NCBI GenBank assembly: GCA_002007465.1
Contig: LNAC01000009.1
Coordinates: forward strand, 5,047,167 to 5,111,166
From: Ailurus styani
Lineage: Eukaryota > Chordata > Mammalia > Carnivora > Ailuridae
DNA length: 64,000 bases
Direction: 5' to 3'
How positions within the stretch are numbered: the first letter of the stretch is position 1; every line of letters starts with the position of its first letter. Below, piece after piece: positions 33,260 through 43,965 of this stretch. Position numbers and translations under genes: made by a program. The notes beneath the pieces were generated by a model. The model worked only from the letters and a program-made list of their open reading frames with translations, was not told the DNA's origin and made no database searches.

Positions 33260-34135
33260 CGGAAATTGTCCAGCTATTAGGATTGTGTTTCTTTTCTGTG
33301 TTGTATAATTACCTGCTCTGTTAGAAAGGGAGCTGGAATAAAACATGAGTATGTTAATGCAGCCTGGAGCTGATGTGGTGGTGATGATTACAATGCAGAT
33401 AAAGCATTTCTCATAACTGCCGTTGCCTACTGGAGCCTTTGAAACATCTGGACCTTTAATTGAAAAATAGTGTGGTGCTGTGCAAGGCAGACATGCTAAG
33501 TGAAGTCACTAATTTAGAATACAAAAATATAATTGGTAAAGTGTTTTATTTACATTGTATTTAAATATTCATACTTTGTTATGCTTTGTATAACAGGGAA
33601 TTACTGGGTTAAATTTTCATGAACATAGACAGTTTAAATGAGATAAATTAAGTGAAAACGTTAACGGAATTTCACACTAGAACCAGAAAACAGTTTGTTG
33701 TAGGAGGGTGTGTACTTTTGCATGTATTGGGGCCTTTTAGGGAAGCAAGTAGGTTAAGTCCTATTCTCTGGGTTTTGTGCTTGAGAATAACTAACCATCA
33801 GTTGGTAACATAATTGCATTTCATTCGTATTATTGCTATCATATCTTGTTATTTAGTTAAAAAAAATAAAATGTTTCTTGGCATAATGGTAAATGGCTTT
33901 AATGGCAACATTATCACCCAATAAACCAAAGCCTTCCCCACCTCTCGGGGGCAGGTTATCAGAGCCTGCCCAGGAGAGCAGAAGAGCTGGTGAAGGGCGT
34001 GCAATTAACCTTTGTCCTGCATTCGCAGCAGGGGAACTGACCTAGCAGCCTTCCGAGGAAATCCAATTTAATTTAAAATGAATTTGAAAAGACAAATTAG
34101 CCATATCTATTTTAATAAGATAAAATCCCGACTCT
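33260..34135. promoter_or_regulatory. Candidate conserved noncoding elements (two blocks)
   Basis: Blocks at about 33280-33700 (GTATAATTACCTGC, GATTACAATGCAGATAAAGC, CCTTTAATTGAAAAATAG) and 33880-34135 (AATGGCAACATTATCACCCA, GTGCAATTAACCTTTGTCCT). Repeat-free and rich in homeodomain and TCF/LEF-like (CCTTTG) words. Conservation not tested. Confidence 0.45.
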
Positions 34136-35009
34136 CCCTCTGTCTGGTTTAGTTAGGACCTCAGAGGAGATTAGACTAAGACTCAGGATGAACACGAGGG
34201 AAATAATGCCAGGGGGCTGAGGAGAAACCCAGGAGACCCAGGTACCCGAGTGCCTTGTCAGTTTCTGCAAGTGAGCAGGTCTTGGGCTGCCCATTTCCAC
34301 AGAGAATTGCAACCTGAGATGAGCCTCTGTCTCACCGGACCTTTTGCTTGTGTGGGAGCTTGATGCCGTGTTGATGTCATACGCTGCTTGCCGGGCTCTC
34401 CAAGGACCATGTTGTTATTTCCCTCCTTTGTCATCATCAGAGCACATTTGGGTACTGCCACCTGGGTAGCCACATTTAGTAATAGATACACCTCACAATT
34501 ACTGATGAGACTCTGAATCCAGGAGTAAGGATTCTCTGGGGCTCCTCAGTTGGTACTTGACTGCTGCTTTTTGAAAACCAGAGCAGAGGGTTCTGCCTAC
34601 TCTTCGTGGATCTAGTGTTGCCATGTGTTTTACCTCTAAAATATAACCAGTGAGGATTTACGGAGCCCCTTCTATGAGCCCAAAGGCAAGGAAATCCAGA
34701 ATAGTTTCTGCCTTCTGCCTGTATACATGAGAGGTAACCGCTCCTGGAAGCAGGTACCCTGATGTTCCTCTGTAGTAGCAGTGGTCTCTGCAGAGCGTCA
34801 CGTGCATGTGACAGGCAGGGCCTCAGGAGGAGCAGCACAGACCTGACGTGTGGGTCTCAGCCAGAAGGCTCTGTCCGATCCACTGTCCAGGACTCCCAGA
34901 TCTGAAACAGTGGCTGCAGCCTGAACCCAGTAGCCATTGTGACTTTTCTTAAATACCCAGGCCTATCCCAGAGTTCTTTGGTACACAATTCAGCAAGGGG
35001 GTAAGGTTT
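34136..35009. other. Unassigned intronic DNA, moderately GC-rich
   Basis: No gene. Minus-strand open frames of 120 and 77 codons show no domain and no splice context. Confidence 0.4.
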
Positions 35010-35205
35010 TAGAATTGAACAGACCGAGGTTAGCATGATGTTCCCCCCTAGTTGAGGGATTTGCTGCAGCCTACTACTTCATGAATCTCTCATTCTTCAG
35101 CTTTAGAAGGGAGAGAGCAACCCTCATAGGACTATTGGGTGCATTAAATGAGATAATGTATGAAAAGTACTTGGACCCTGGTAGGTGTCCAGCAAATGGC
35201 AGGCA
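35010..35205 (+). mobile_element. MIR SINE
   Basis: Sense MIR: GAATTGAACAGACCGAGGTT, GCATTAAATGAGATAATGTA, CCTGGTAGGTGTCCAGCAAA. Confidence 0.75.
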
Positions 35206-35483
35206 GCACTTTTAACCTGCCCCTTGCAGAGAGCACTGTGGGGCCAGCACAAGGGTCTGCGTTCAGAGGAATGAATGGGGTCTTCATGCCTAGTCCCACC
35301 TCCCACTAAGGCTGTCTGCTCTGTAGCTGGCTAGCTTTCTTTCATATTGCTAGGCTGATTACCTAAGTGTGAGCAGTGTGACTCATGGAGGGCTTTTAAT
35401 TTTTTAAACTACTCGGTGCTGGCAGTTTTATCCAGTGGATCCTGTTGTCCTCTCACTTTTAAAAATAAAGTTTTCTGGTGGGG

Positions 35484-35730
35484 GGGATACCTGGGTGGTT
35501 CAGTCAGTTAAGCATCCAACTCCTGATTTTGGCTCAGGTCATGATCTCAGGGTCATGAGATCAAGCCCCACATCGGGCTCCATGCTCAGTGTGGAGCCTG
35601 CCTAAGATTCTTTCTCCCTCCTCTGTCCTTCTCTGTGCTTGCCTTCTCTCTGTGTCTGTCTCCCTCCCTCCAAAAATGTATGAATGAATGAATGAATGAA
35701 TGAATGAATGAATGAATGAATGAATAAAAA
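35484..35730 (+). mobile_element. Old SINEC with GAAT-repeat tail
   Basis: Head GATACCTGGGTGGTTCAGTC, body GGTCATGATCTCAGGGTCAT, then a (GAAT)n run (about 35682-35724) in place of the usual tail; target duplication like AAGTTTTC. Confidence 0.93.
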
Positions 35731-35879
35731 GGAAGTTTTCCGCCACCACTTTTCCTTTCATTTTATCTGAGAGACATGTGGGATAAAGGCCTGATAGACT
35801 TTTTGGGCTGCTTCTCAATTGTAAATTTTGTATACAGTTAGAAGTGATTCTTTCCCACAGGAAGTGTTTATCTAGATAA
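35731..35879. other. Unassigned intronic DNA
   Basis: No feature seen. Confidence 0.4.
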
Positions 35880-37250
35880 ATAATAATTTAGCTGTTCTTT
35901 TTCCTGCTGCTTTTTGTACTTCAACATGTATTTGCAAACTATTAAAACCAAACTTTCTCAAATTGCTCTTTGCCATTGCCGCGTTTTCATAGTGTCAAAA
36001 ACATAATATATTTTCTGCTGCAGACAAGCATCTTTCTCTGTCACTAGAGGTGTATTTTCTTCGTGTGGCCTTTTCCTACACAGAATAATACCTATCCCAG
36101 TTATTTCACATGTGCATTTTGAGGATGAAAGTGAATGTCGTAATTGGAGAAATGTAAAGCTATTTATTTCCATTTTGTCTGATGTTTTTACATTGTTTGC
36201 TAGGAGGTGCGTCAGGGATTTGAATTAATTATAATTACTGAAGAGACATACACTGATTGAGCAAATAAAGTAGTAAGCCCATTTGTGGCAAGGCCATCTA
36301 ATTAAATTCTAACTTTGGATAAGCTAGATGTGCATGAAAGATTAATTTTAAGAGGTTTTTATGACTTACTAAATAATGATTCAGTAAAATTTTTGAATTT
36401 TATCATTAAGAAATATTGAATCTTAAAGTGATAAAACACTTAGTCATGAACATAGTGTGTAGAAATTTGTAGGTTTTTAAGAACTGTTCAGAATTAAGGA
36501 CACAGAGTAAAATATTTAAGGTGTATGTTGACATTTAAAAATTTGTAATATTTAATCAACTAAAGCCCTGCAAGAAATGAATATGATATATGCACCAGAA
36601 TTATTTCCTTCAATAGTTATACAGTTTTATATTCTCAAAATACTTCACTATCTCTGGAATCAAATTGTCCTTGGGGGTAGTGGAGGGTTGTACCAACTTT
36701 TCCATATAATTTAGGAGAATGATAATAGCTGTACTGTAACCTTTTCTAGAGATACATCATCTAGTAATGGAGCCAAGTATACATTCTCCATTGAGTTTTA
36801 ATTTTAAAAGTTGATATTAAATCTTAAAAAGACTCATTATATTATGGTAATTGATAGAGTTTAAAACATGTAACTCTTCTTTATGGTTTTAAAAAACCTA
36901 TTTTTACTTTTAAAGCATATTGATTTTATTATATAAATGATTTAATAATGAAGCAGTCCCTATACTTACCCTAGGTGATGGGGCTTAGTTCATGCAAATT
37001 ACTTTTCCCTGATATTATCATCATTATAGAAGTCATTGTTTGTATAATTAAATGCAAAGTGCTGTGTAACATTAATGATCTAAAGAATCCCACAATGGCT
37101 ATGAAAATTCAAAATGGACACTTTACATTCCATTATGCTTTGAGATGGCTGGATTGTACTTGTGTGAGAGCACCTTCTGGTATGTGCTGTAACCAACCCC
37201 AGGCTGGATGAGAAGAGGATGCAATGGCTTTTCTCTCTTAATGACTGAGA
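35880..37250. promoter_or_regulatory. Candidate conserved noncoding cluster
   Basis: About 1.4 kb with no recognisable repeat. The strongest part, 35900-36350, has GAATTAATTATAATTACTGA, CATCTAATTAAATTC and GAAAGATTAATTTTAAG. No coding frame of note. Confidence 0.42.
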
Positions 37251-37359
37251 TAGAGACCTTTCCCTTTTGCCTCTGCTTTCTCAATTTTGTTTCTTTGAAG
37301 GGACGGTTTATCTAAATAAAGATCTTCCCGGTCTGATTAACAACTTGGGTAACAATAAT

Positions 37360-37560
37360 GAGGAATAACTGACATCTGTATAACAGTTTGCCGTTCACGG
37401 AGTGTTTTTTAACATGCTTTATTTTTACTTCATATATCCTACCATTTTCATTTCTGTTTTATGGCTAAAGAAATTGACTTTCAGAGAGGTCATGGGCTTG
37501 CCCAAGGTTGCACAGCTCAAGGCTGGCAGGGCCACGGTCCAGACCAGTTCTGTAGACTCT
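37360..37560 (-). mobile_element. MIR SINE
   Basis: Antisense MIR: TTTCAGAGAGGTCATGGGCT, GCCCAAGGTTGCACAGCTCA. Confidence 0.75.
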
Positions 37561-38510
37561 GCAAAGAGTTACTGAGCAAATATAACCCATGATGGTAAAA
37601 ACTGGCAGTATCAGGAACTGCTTTCTGAATTTAAGACTTTGAGAAAATGGTTGTTATTCCTGATGCAATTTATGGGTAAGCTTTCATTTTTTACCTTCAT
37701 CCTTCCCCCTCCCCATTTTGTAAAATTTCTTAACCTGTATTTGAACAAGATGTTATCTTGATACAAAAGAATTATTCAAGGCTTTTACTCAGATTTCACT
37801 TGATAACAGTTAGATTGTTTAAACCAAGAGCTGTGGGCATTTTATTTTTTTCAAAAGTGGAAGAAGACTGTCAGACAGTGCATCAAAATATGGAGGATTT
37901 ATTTTTAATAGAGAAAACCTTTACTGAGAGCAACAACCCCCTTTCCTGTTTGGGTCCAAAACTATAGATTTACATTAACTATAGATGCTGTCAAAAGAAA
38001 AATTATGAAAATCACTAGCCTAAGAAAAACCAACGGAAGTGCTATTTTCCATGTTGTGTTATACTCTTGAAAGGATTATCGTTCTAGTCTGGTTCATTCC
38101 ATGGTACTTAGTAACAAAGTTATTTTGTTTGAGGCTTTCAGATATGTGAAGGGTGGCTGTAGAAGTGGAGTTAGATTAGTTTCAGTGTCCTGAGGGCTAG
38201 AACTAAGATCAGTGGGTAAAGTCTGCAGAGTGTATCCCAGTAGAGGGAAACATGTTTCAGCCATCAAAACTGTTTGCTTAGAGACTGAAGCCCAGTGTCG
38301 GCCTCTGGAGGTGGCAGGGACTTTGTCAGTAAAGGTATTCAGGGGAAGTTGTAGGACAGCCACTTGGTGAAAATGTTCCAGAGGGGACAAGTCTTAAAAT
38401 TCCTTGCCATTTTAAAAATCTGTGAGTGGCAATAAAGTTTGTCTGGCTTTTGTTTTGTTTTGTTTTTTCAGTCTGTGAATGTAAGAGCAGGTGGGGGAAA
38501 GGAAACCTAA
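37561..38510. other. Unassigned intronic DNA
   Basis: No recognised repeat. Open frames at 37758-37967 (+) and 38094-38390 (-) have no recognisable domain. Confidence 0.45.
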
Positions 38511-38770
38511 ACAGCCAACATTTCTTGAGCATTCAGTATGGACTAGACACAGTGATAAGTGCTTTTAATATACATGGTATATCATCGAATCCTTTCACCA
38601 ACTCCATGAGGAGGTATTTTTATAATCTATTTCCATGTGGAAATAGTGAATCAGAGAGGTTAAATAAAATTGTCCAAGGACACACAGTAAATGGCTTTGC
38701 TGAGAATTGAACCCAGGTCTTTCTGACCACACAATTTAATGCTTTTAACCACCACACTGCTCTGCTTTGC
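38511..38770 (-). mobile_element. MIR SINE, near full length
   Basis: Antisense MIR: GAGCATTCAGTATGGACTAG, CCAACTCCATGAGGAGGTAT, AGAATTGAACCCAGGTCTTT, GCTTTTAACCACCACACTGC. Confidence 0.92.
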
Positions 38771-39435
38771 TAGCTCCTGTGAATATAATAAGGATCCTGG
38801 AAATACCCACATCAGAACTTGACCTTGTTAGAGAAAGAGTGACAGTTGACGTTCTTAATAATAAAAGCTTAATGGAACCAAGGTTGGTGATTCAGAGGAA
38901 ATTAATGAGATTTTGTCAATTTTATTTTAAACTTAACTTGTCAGAAAATAGTGTCCAGTGACAAACTGTAGAAATGTTTTTGACAAATTAACTTGACTAC
39001 AGGTGCCAGATCAGGGAAATGTTAATTTAATAGCCTTTAAACGTTTCAGATTTATTGAGGGTTAAGATAGCACTACAAAGCCAAGCCCCTAGCTCTGAAT
39101 GGATTTGTCATAGAATTTTATACAAAATCTATTCATAAGTTCACTGCTACCATTTTGAATGTGAAGAAGTGAGTTCTTTCTCTGAGCCCATAAAGCCAGC
39201 ATTTTATTGATAATAAAATGCTACCGTCTGGTGTTCAGGGTGTTTTTTCCCCCCTCTACATGTAGACCTTCTTTATTTTTCATAGCAGGTTAAACCTGGC
39301 TTAGACCATAGGCCAGATTTTGTTCAAAATCATTAGTCTAAACAAACAAAGTCCCTTAATCATCATCAGAGAAATGATGCTTTCAAACCTCTGTACCAAG
39401 TGTGGATACCATATTTTTAAAGACTAAGCTATAAC
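38771..39435. other. Unassigned intronic DNA
   Basis: Single-copy-looking; no gene. Confidence 0.45.
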
Positions 39436-39492
39436 TCCACACAGGGCATGGAGCCTACTTAAAAAATAATAATAATAAAATAATAAAATAAA
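39436..39492 (+). mobile_element. SINEC 3' fragment
   Basis: CACAGGGCATGGAGCCTACTT plus a long AAT/A-rich tail resembles the last part of an old SINEC. Confidence 0.5.
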
Positions 39493-39599
39493 GACTAGGC
39501 CATAAATTGGTAGAATATAGCATCCTTGGTCTTGCTGAGGGAATTGGGGAGGAAGATACTGGTGAAATGGGACTGCAGCCATTCCTTTAAGAGAGTTTT

Positions 39600-39900
39600 A
39601 ACTTTTGAAGGCTGCAAATAACCCTTTTATCAATTTACATCATTACATTGTCTGCATACACTGATATATTTATTTCTGCATTAAAATTGCATATAATGAT
39701 CTACTCATGCAGTTGTGACTAATGGAATAATGTTGGCTGCTTTTTGTCTCTTTAATTGCAGAAGCCAAGCTGTCTGTCCTTTCTGTTTCTTTCCCTTGAT
39801 AGAGAAATTGAACACTTAGGAACAGTTTTGAGATCTGATATTCAATTTATTATTGACAAACCTTGATGTTAAGTAGTGCTGCTAACTGAAGCTTCTGTCC
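39600..39900. promoter_or_regulatory. Candidate conserved noncoding element
   Basis: Repeat-free; CTCTTTAATTGCAGAAGCC, TGCATTAAAATTGCATATAA, TTCAATTTATTATTGACAAA. TTTAATTGCAG resembles a 3' splice site, but no coding frame follows. Confidence 0.35.
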
Positions 39901-39951
39901 TTGAGACTTAATTCAACTAACTCACTTTATTTTTTTAAAAAAGATTTATTG

Positions 39952-40103
39952 GGCGCCTGGGTGGCTCAGTGGGTTAAAGCCTCTGCCTTCGGCTCAGGTC
40001 ATGATCTCAGGGTCCTGGGATCNNNNNNNNNNNNNNNNNNNNNNNNNNNNNNNNNNNNNNNNNNNNNNNNNNNNNNNNNNNNNNNNNNNNNNNNNNNNNN
40101 NNN

Positions 40104-40148
<45 letters not shown>

Positions 40149-40175
40149 AAATAAATAAAATCTTTAAAAAAAATA
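39952..40175 (+). mobile_element. Young SINEC with its centre missing (N gap)
   Basis: Head GGGCGCCTGGGTGGCTCAGT to GGTCCTGGGATC, then 81 N, then a long CT repeat and CAAATAAATAAAATCTTT. The gap replaces the body, and the CT block is expanded to about 20 units. Confidence 0.92.
40023..40103. other. Assembly gap, 81 N
   Basis: A run of N inside a SINE next to a CT microsatellite. Confidence 0.99.
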
Positions 40176-40455
40176 AAATAAAATATATTATAAAAAAAAA
40201 TAAAAAAGATTTATTTACTTATTGATTGATTGAGAGAGAGAGAGAGAGAGAGTAGGAGCAGCTGGGAGGGGTAGAGGGAGAGGAAGAATCTCAAGNTTCT
40301 CTCTCTCTGTCAAATAAATAAAATCTTTAAAAAAAAATAAAATAAAATATATTATAAAAAAAATAAAAAGATTTATTTACTTATTGATTGATTGAGAGAG
40401 AGAGAGAGAGAGTAGGAGCAGCTGGGAGGGGTAGAGGGAGAGGAAGAATCTCAAG
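40138..40455. repeat. False tandem duplication around N at 40296
   Basis: About 155 bp (from CTCTGTCAAATAAATAAAAT to GAAGAATCTCAAG) appears before and after a single N. The copies differ only in A-run and GA-run lengths, as expected for the same locus assembled twice. Confidence 0.9.
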
Positions 40456-40574
40456 CAGATTCCACACTGAGCACAGAGCCCAACATTGGAGCTTGATCTC
40501 ACGACCCTGAGATCATGACCTGAGTCAAAATCTAGAGTCAGACACTCAACTGACTGAGCCACCCAGATGCCCCC
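40366..40574 (-). mobile_element. SINEC (older)
   Basis: GATTTATTTACTTATTGATT, GAGAGAGAGAGAGAGAGTAG, AAGCAGATTCCACACTGAGC, CTGAGCCACCCAGATGCCCC. Its first part is repeated at about 40207-40295 by the assembly artefact. Confidence 0.93.
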
Positions 40575-40685
40575 AGCTAATTCACTTTGTATGGATGTTT
40601 CTTAATTCAAGATTATTTGAACTGAATACTGTCTGTTCTTCTTGCTTTCCCTATTTTGGAAACTATCAGGTCCATAAATTTTTAA

Positions 40686-40992
40686 CCCTTCCTTCCTTCC
40701 TTCCTTCCTTCCTTCCTTCCTTCCTTCCTTCCTCTCTTCCTCCCTCCCTCCCTCTTCCTTCCTTCCTTCCTTCCTTCCTTCCTTCCTTTCCTTCCTTCCT
40801 TCCTTTCTCAGAGAGAGAGAGACAGACAGACAGACAGACGGTGAGAGAGGGAACACAAGCATGGGGAGTAGGAGAGGGAGAAGCAGGCTTCTTGCTGAGC
40901 AGGGAGCCCAATGCGGGACTCGATCCCAGGACCCTGGGATCGTGACCTGAGCCGAGGGCAGCCACTTAACAACTGAGCCACCCAGGCACCCC
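40686..40992 (-). mobile_element. SINEC with tail replaced by a 124-nt pyrimidine tract
   Basis: The body is 40810-40992. The usual T/ATTT tail is replaced by uninterrupted C/T at 40686-40809 (TTCC arrays). Target duplication AGGTCCATAAATTT (40668) and AGGTCCATAATTTT (40993) encloses both, so the tract arose inside the insertion. Confidence 0.92.
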
Positions 40993-41299
40993 AGGTCCAT
41001 AATTTTGAAGTTAATTTTATGATAGGCAGCAAATTGTATGCTATTTCAATTAATGAGATCAGATGGGAAAAACCTGGTTATAGATGTAATGTTTTAATTA
41101 GTCACCATATTCAAATTCTATGTATTTCAATTCTGTTATCGATTCACATTCTATATACGGAAATTATTTTAAAATTTTAAGCTTTTACATTTTATGGACT
41201 ACATATTAATTGGATGATCTGTGGTTGATAATATTGCTGCTTCATAATTGCCAAAAAGATGGTTTTCAAAAGACTGATCATGTGATACCGTATGTATCA
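40993..41299. other. Unassigned intronic DNA
   Basis: AT-rich; no feature recognised. Confidence 0.4.
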
Positions 41300-41760
41300 C
41301 AAGCCCCAAAACATTCATACTCTTTGACCCAGTGATCTATTCTGATGAATATGTGCACAAACATTTACGTAAGAGAATGTTTACAGGAATGTTATTTATA
41401 GTGGTGAAATATTAGATATAGTAGTGAAATATTCATATCTAACAGGGAGAGAATAGGTTGATAGTACCTTTCTATGATATAATGTGCAGGTATTTAAAAT
41501 CATGTGTTGAGGGCGCCTGGGTGGCTCAGTGGGTTAAAGCCTCTGCTTTCGGCTCAGGTCATGATCTCAGGGTCCTGGGATCGAGGCCCGCATCGGGCTC
41601 CCTGCTCAGCGGGGAGCCTGCTTCCCCCCCTCTCTCTCTGCCTGCCTCTCTGCCTCCTTGTGATCTCTCTCCCTCTGTGAAATAAATAAATAAAATCTTT
41701 AAAAAAATAAAAATAAAAAAATAAAATCATGTGTTGAAAGAATACTAATCACTTATTCCA
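41300..41760 (+). mobile_element. Old L1 3' fragment with SINEC inside
   Basis: Sense L1 wording: CATACTCTTTGACCCAGTGA, ATGTGCACAAACATTTACGT, GGAATGTTATTTATAGTGGT. Interrupted by the SINE at 41511. Confidence 0.7.
41511..41722 (+). mobile_element. Young mustelid-type SINEC
   Basis: Near-consensus; perfect 15-bp target duplication AAAATCATGTGTTGA at 41496-41510 and 41723-41737. Confidence 0.96.
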
Positions 41761-42214
41761 TCAGTATATATAAGTAACTACTATAGGTCAGGCCTATTAT
41801 TAGGTTCTGAGTATATTTTAGAGAAGAAAGGGGATTCCTAAAGAACAGGATCTGGGAAGTAGGAGAGGTATAGCCAGTTTACCTGGGGTGGGGGAGAAGT
41901 GGTAGGTCTTTAGGTCTGGTGGGTCCGTTATGGAAGATACTCTGAGGAGTCTTTCAGTAAGCGAATACCATACACCTACTACATTCTACGCCCTAGGAGA
42001 ATGCAAAATGAGTGAGGCACAGTTTTTCCCTTTGCATAACTCACGCTTGCATAAGAAGGTAGAAAAGAGGTGGTGAGGGTAGGTAGTGAAAAAGTAAAAC
42101 CATAAGGCTGTGCAAGTTAAACTTCTAGGGAGCAAAGCAGAGGGCATTTGAACTTCTACCTTCTTGAAAGAGGAGACATTTGAAATTGACAGAAGAAGGG
42201 GTACATTTCTTGCT
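41761..42214 (-). mobile_element. Weak L2 fragments
   Basis: ACTACTATAGGTCAGGCCTA and CACCTACTACATTCTACGCC resemble the antisense L2 3' end, strongly decayed. Confidence 0.4.
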
Positions 42215-42405
42215 CGGTGACTATGTGCCAGGCATTTTATATACATCTTATTTGCTTTTCCAAGTAAGGAAGTAGAGGTTCTGAGAGGTGTAGTTACTTG
42301 CCTAATGTCTAAAGTCTAAAGGCTAACAAAGTGGCAGAGCTAGGATTCAAACTTGGGTCTGGCTGACCCCAAGTCTTGTGCTCTTAACTACTGTTCAGTC
42401 AGCTC
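42215..42405 (-). mobile_element. MIR SINE
   Basis: Antisense MIR: GACTATGTGCCAGGCATTTT, AGAGCTAGGATTCAAACTTG, CTTGTGCTCTTAACTACTGT. Confidence 0.9.
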
Positions 42406-42439
42406 TAGCAATGATACACTGGGACCTGAATATGATGGG

Positions 42440-42930
42440 TATTAAATGCCCTGCTAAGAAACGGGCATGTTGACACTAGGGAGAGACATCTTATACTTCT
42501 TTCTGAGTTGGTGACTGGCCTGGTCAGTGATTTGAGTTAAACCACATTGATCGCCGGAGGGGAGATAACAGTTTGGAGGAGACAAGAGGTTTTAGAGACA
42601 GGGAAATACTTGGGAGACTGCTGCATGCAGTAGTCTCACTGAAGCCTGATGAAGCTTGAACTAGGGCCATGCTGCTGAGGGAGAAGGATCTGAGAGACAT
42701 TTCAGAGGCGGTTGGAGGCTGATGAGACAGAAAGAGGAGTTAAGTAAGTAAGGTCCCTAGCCTGAGTGTCAGGGTGGGTGAGGAAAGCCCTAACTGAGCT
42801 GGAACATGGAATAAGAGACAAGCTGATGAAGAAAATCGGCCTTGGACATGTTGAGCTTGAGACTCCGGCCCGCATTTGCAGAGCCATCAAGTCATGCAGA
42901 GGCCATGGGACATGAACTCTGGAGTCTGGC
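42440..42930 (-). mobile_element. L2 LINE internal (RT-region) fragment
   Basis: Antisense L2 wording CCTTGGACATGTTGAGCTTG with flanking GA-rich text typical of L2 ORF2 in reverse. No intact frame. Confidence 0.65.
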
Positions 42931-43159
42931 TGGTCTTCATGAATATTATTTGTGTTGAGGAATCGTCTTGCTACGGGGAGTACTTTTCTTTTTGTTCTGA
43001 AACCTGAATTGGGGGCGTTCCTTGATTTAGAGGCTGCTCTGGAGAGTAGTTCCAAATTTGTCAGCTCATTGTAGGTTTCTTACTTTTTATTATTTTTTTA
43101 AATAAAAATTATTTAGCCTGCCATAGGAAGGTGTCTGAGTTATATTTTCAGCTTATTTT

Positions 43160-43215
43160 TTCCAACAGCCTGTCACAGCACCTGGCACATAGTGTGTTCT
43201 TAATAAATTTTGCCA
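43160..43215 (+). mobile_element. L2 3'-end fragment
   Basis: ACAGCACCTGGCACATAGTG, then TTCTTAATAAATTTTG, the sense L2 terminus. Confidence 0.65.
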
Positions 43216-43289
43216 GGTGACTTAACATAAACTACATTTTCAAAACTGATCCTCTCTCTTACCTAAAACTCTTAAGCCCTGTATGATGG

Positions 43290-43510
43290 TTCTTTCTATA
43301 TCCTTTTTTGTTTATAATTGTAACATTTACTGTTTTGTTTCTGATTGTAAAAGTAATACATGCTCATCATAGAAAATGCAGAAAAATATAAAGTAGAAAA
43401 TTAAAATCACTCACAATCCTATGTCTCAGAGAGAACTGTTCATTTTTTGTGTATTGGTATGGTATATTTTTAAATACAATAAGCATCTTTTCCTTAGGTT
43501 AATGGTTCTG
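43290..43510 (+). mobile_element. Probable old LINE 3' fragment
   Basis: GTAAAAGTAATACATGCTCA and AAAATCACTCACAATCCTAT are common ancient-repeat wording, probably old L1; family uncertain. Confidence 0.45.
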
Positions 43511-43539
43511 TCGAATGGAAGGGTATTTTTTTTTTTAAC

Positions 43540-43965
43540 CTAGGCCTTTGCCAACCCCTTTTAGTCTGGATTGCTTCTGAGCTCTCATGACAGCCTGTAC
43601 CTTCCCCCTCTTAAAGCTTTTATCACATAGTACCGTGTAGACCCTTCAGCAGACTGTGAGGTTTTTTTGTTTTTGTTTTTGTTTTTAATTTACTTGACAG
43701 AGAGAGAGAGAGATCACAAGTAGGCAGAGAGGGGAGGAAGCAGGCTCCCCACTGAGCAGGGAGCCCGATGTGGGCCTCGATCCCATGACCCTGGGATCAT
43801 GACCTGAACCGAAGGCAGAGGCTTTAGCCCACTGAGCCACCCAGGTGCCCAGACTGTGAGTTTGACGAGGGTCTATCTGCATTGAGTCTTGCTTGCTTTT
43901 GTCTTCAGAGTCCAGCATGGTGTTTCAGTGGGTGTTCGTTGCATGCCTGAGTGACTGAGAAAGAT
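43540..43965 (+). mobile_element. L2 LINE fragment split by SINEC
   Basis: Sense L2: CTTAAAGCTTTTATCACATA before and TCCAGCATGGTGTTTCAGTG after the SINE, continuous once it is removed. Confidence 0.65.
43661..43849 (-). mobile_element. SINEC
   Basis: Antisense element; target duplication AGACTGTGAG at 43651-43660 and 43850-43859. Confidence 0.95.

Noticed and set aside
34476..34838. 120-codon minus-strand frame in GC-richer DNA
   Set aside because: No domain, no splice or start context, and no repetition of the pattern nearby; length is compatible with chance.
40602..41000. 132-codon minus-strand open frame
   Set aside because: It is a translation of a SINE body and a GGAA array. Low-complexity repeats with no stop codons give long frames by chance.
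42702..43055. 117-codon minus-strand frame
   Set aside because: Overlaps decayed L2 ORF2 sequence in the same orientation; a remnant of LINE coding, not a host gene.
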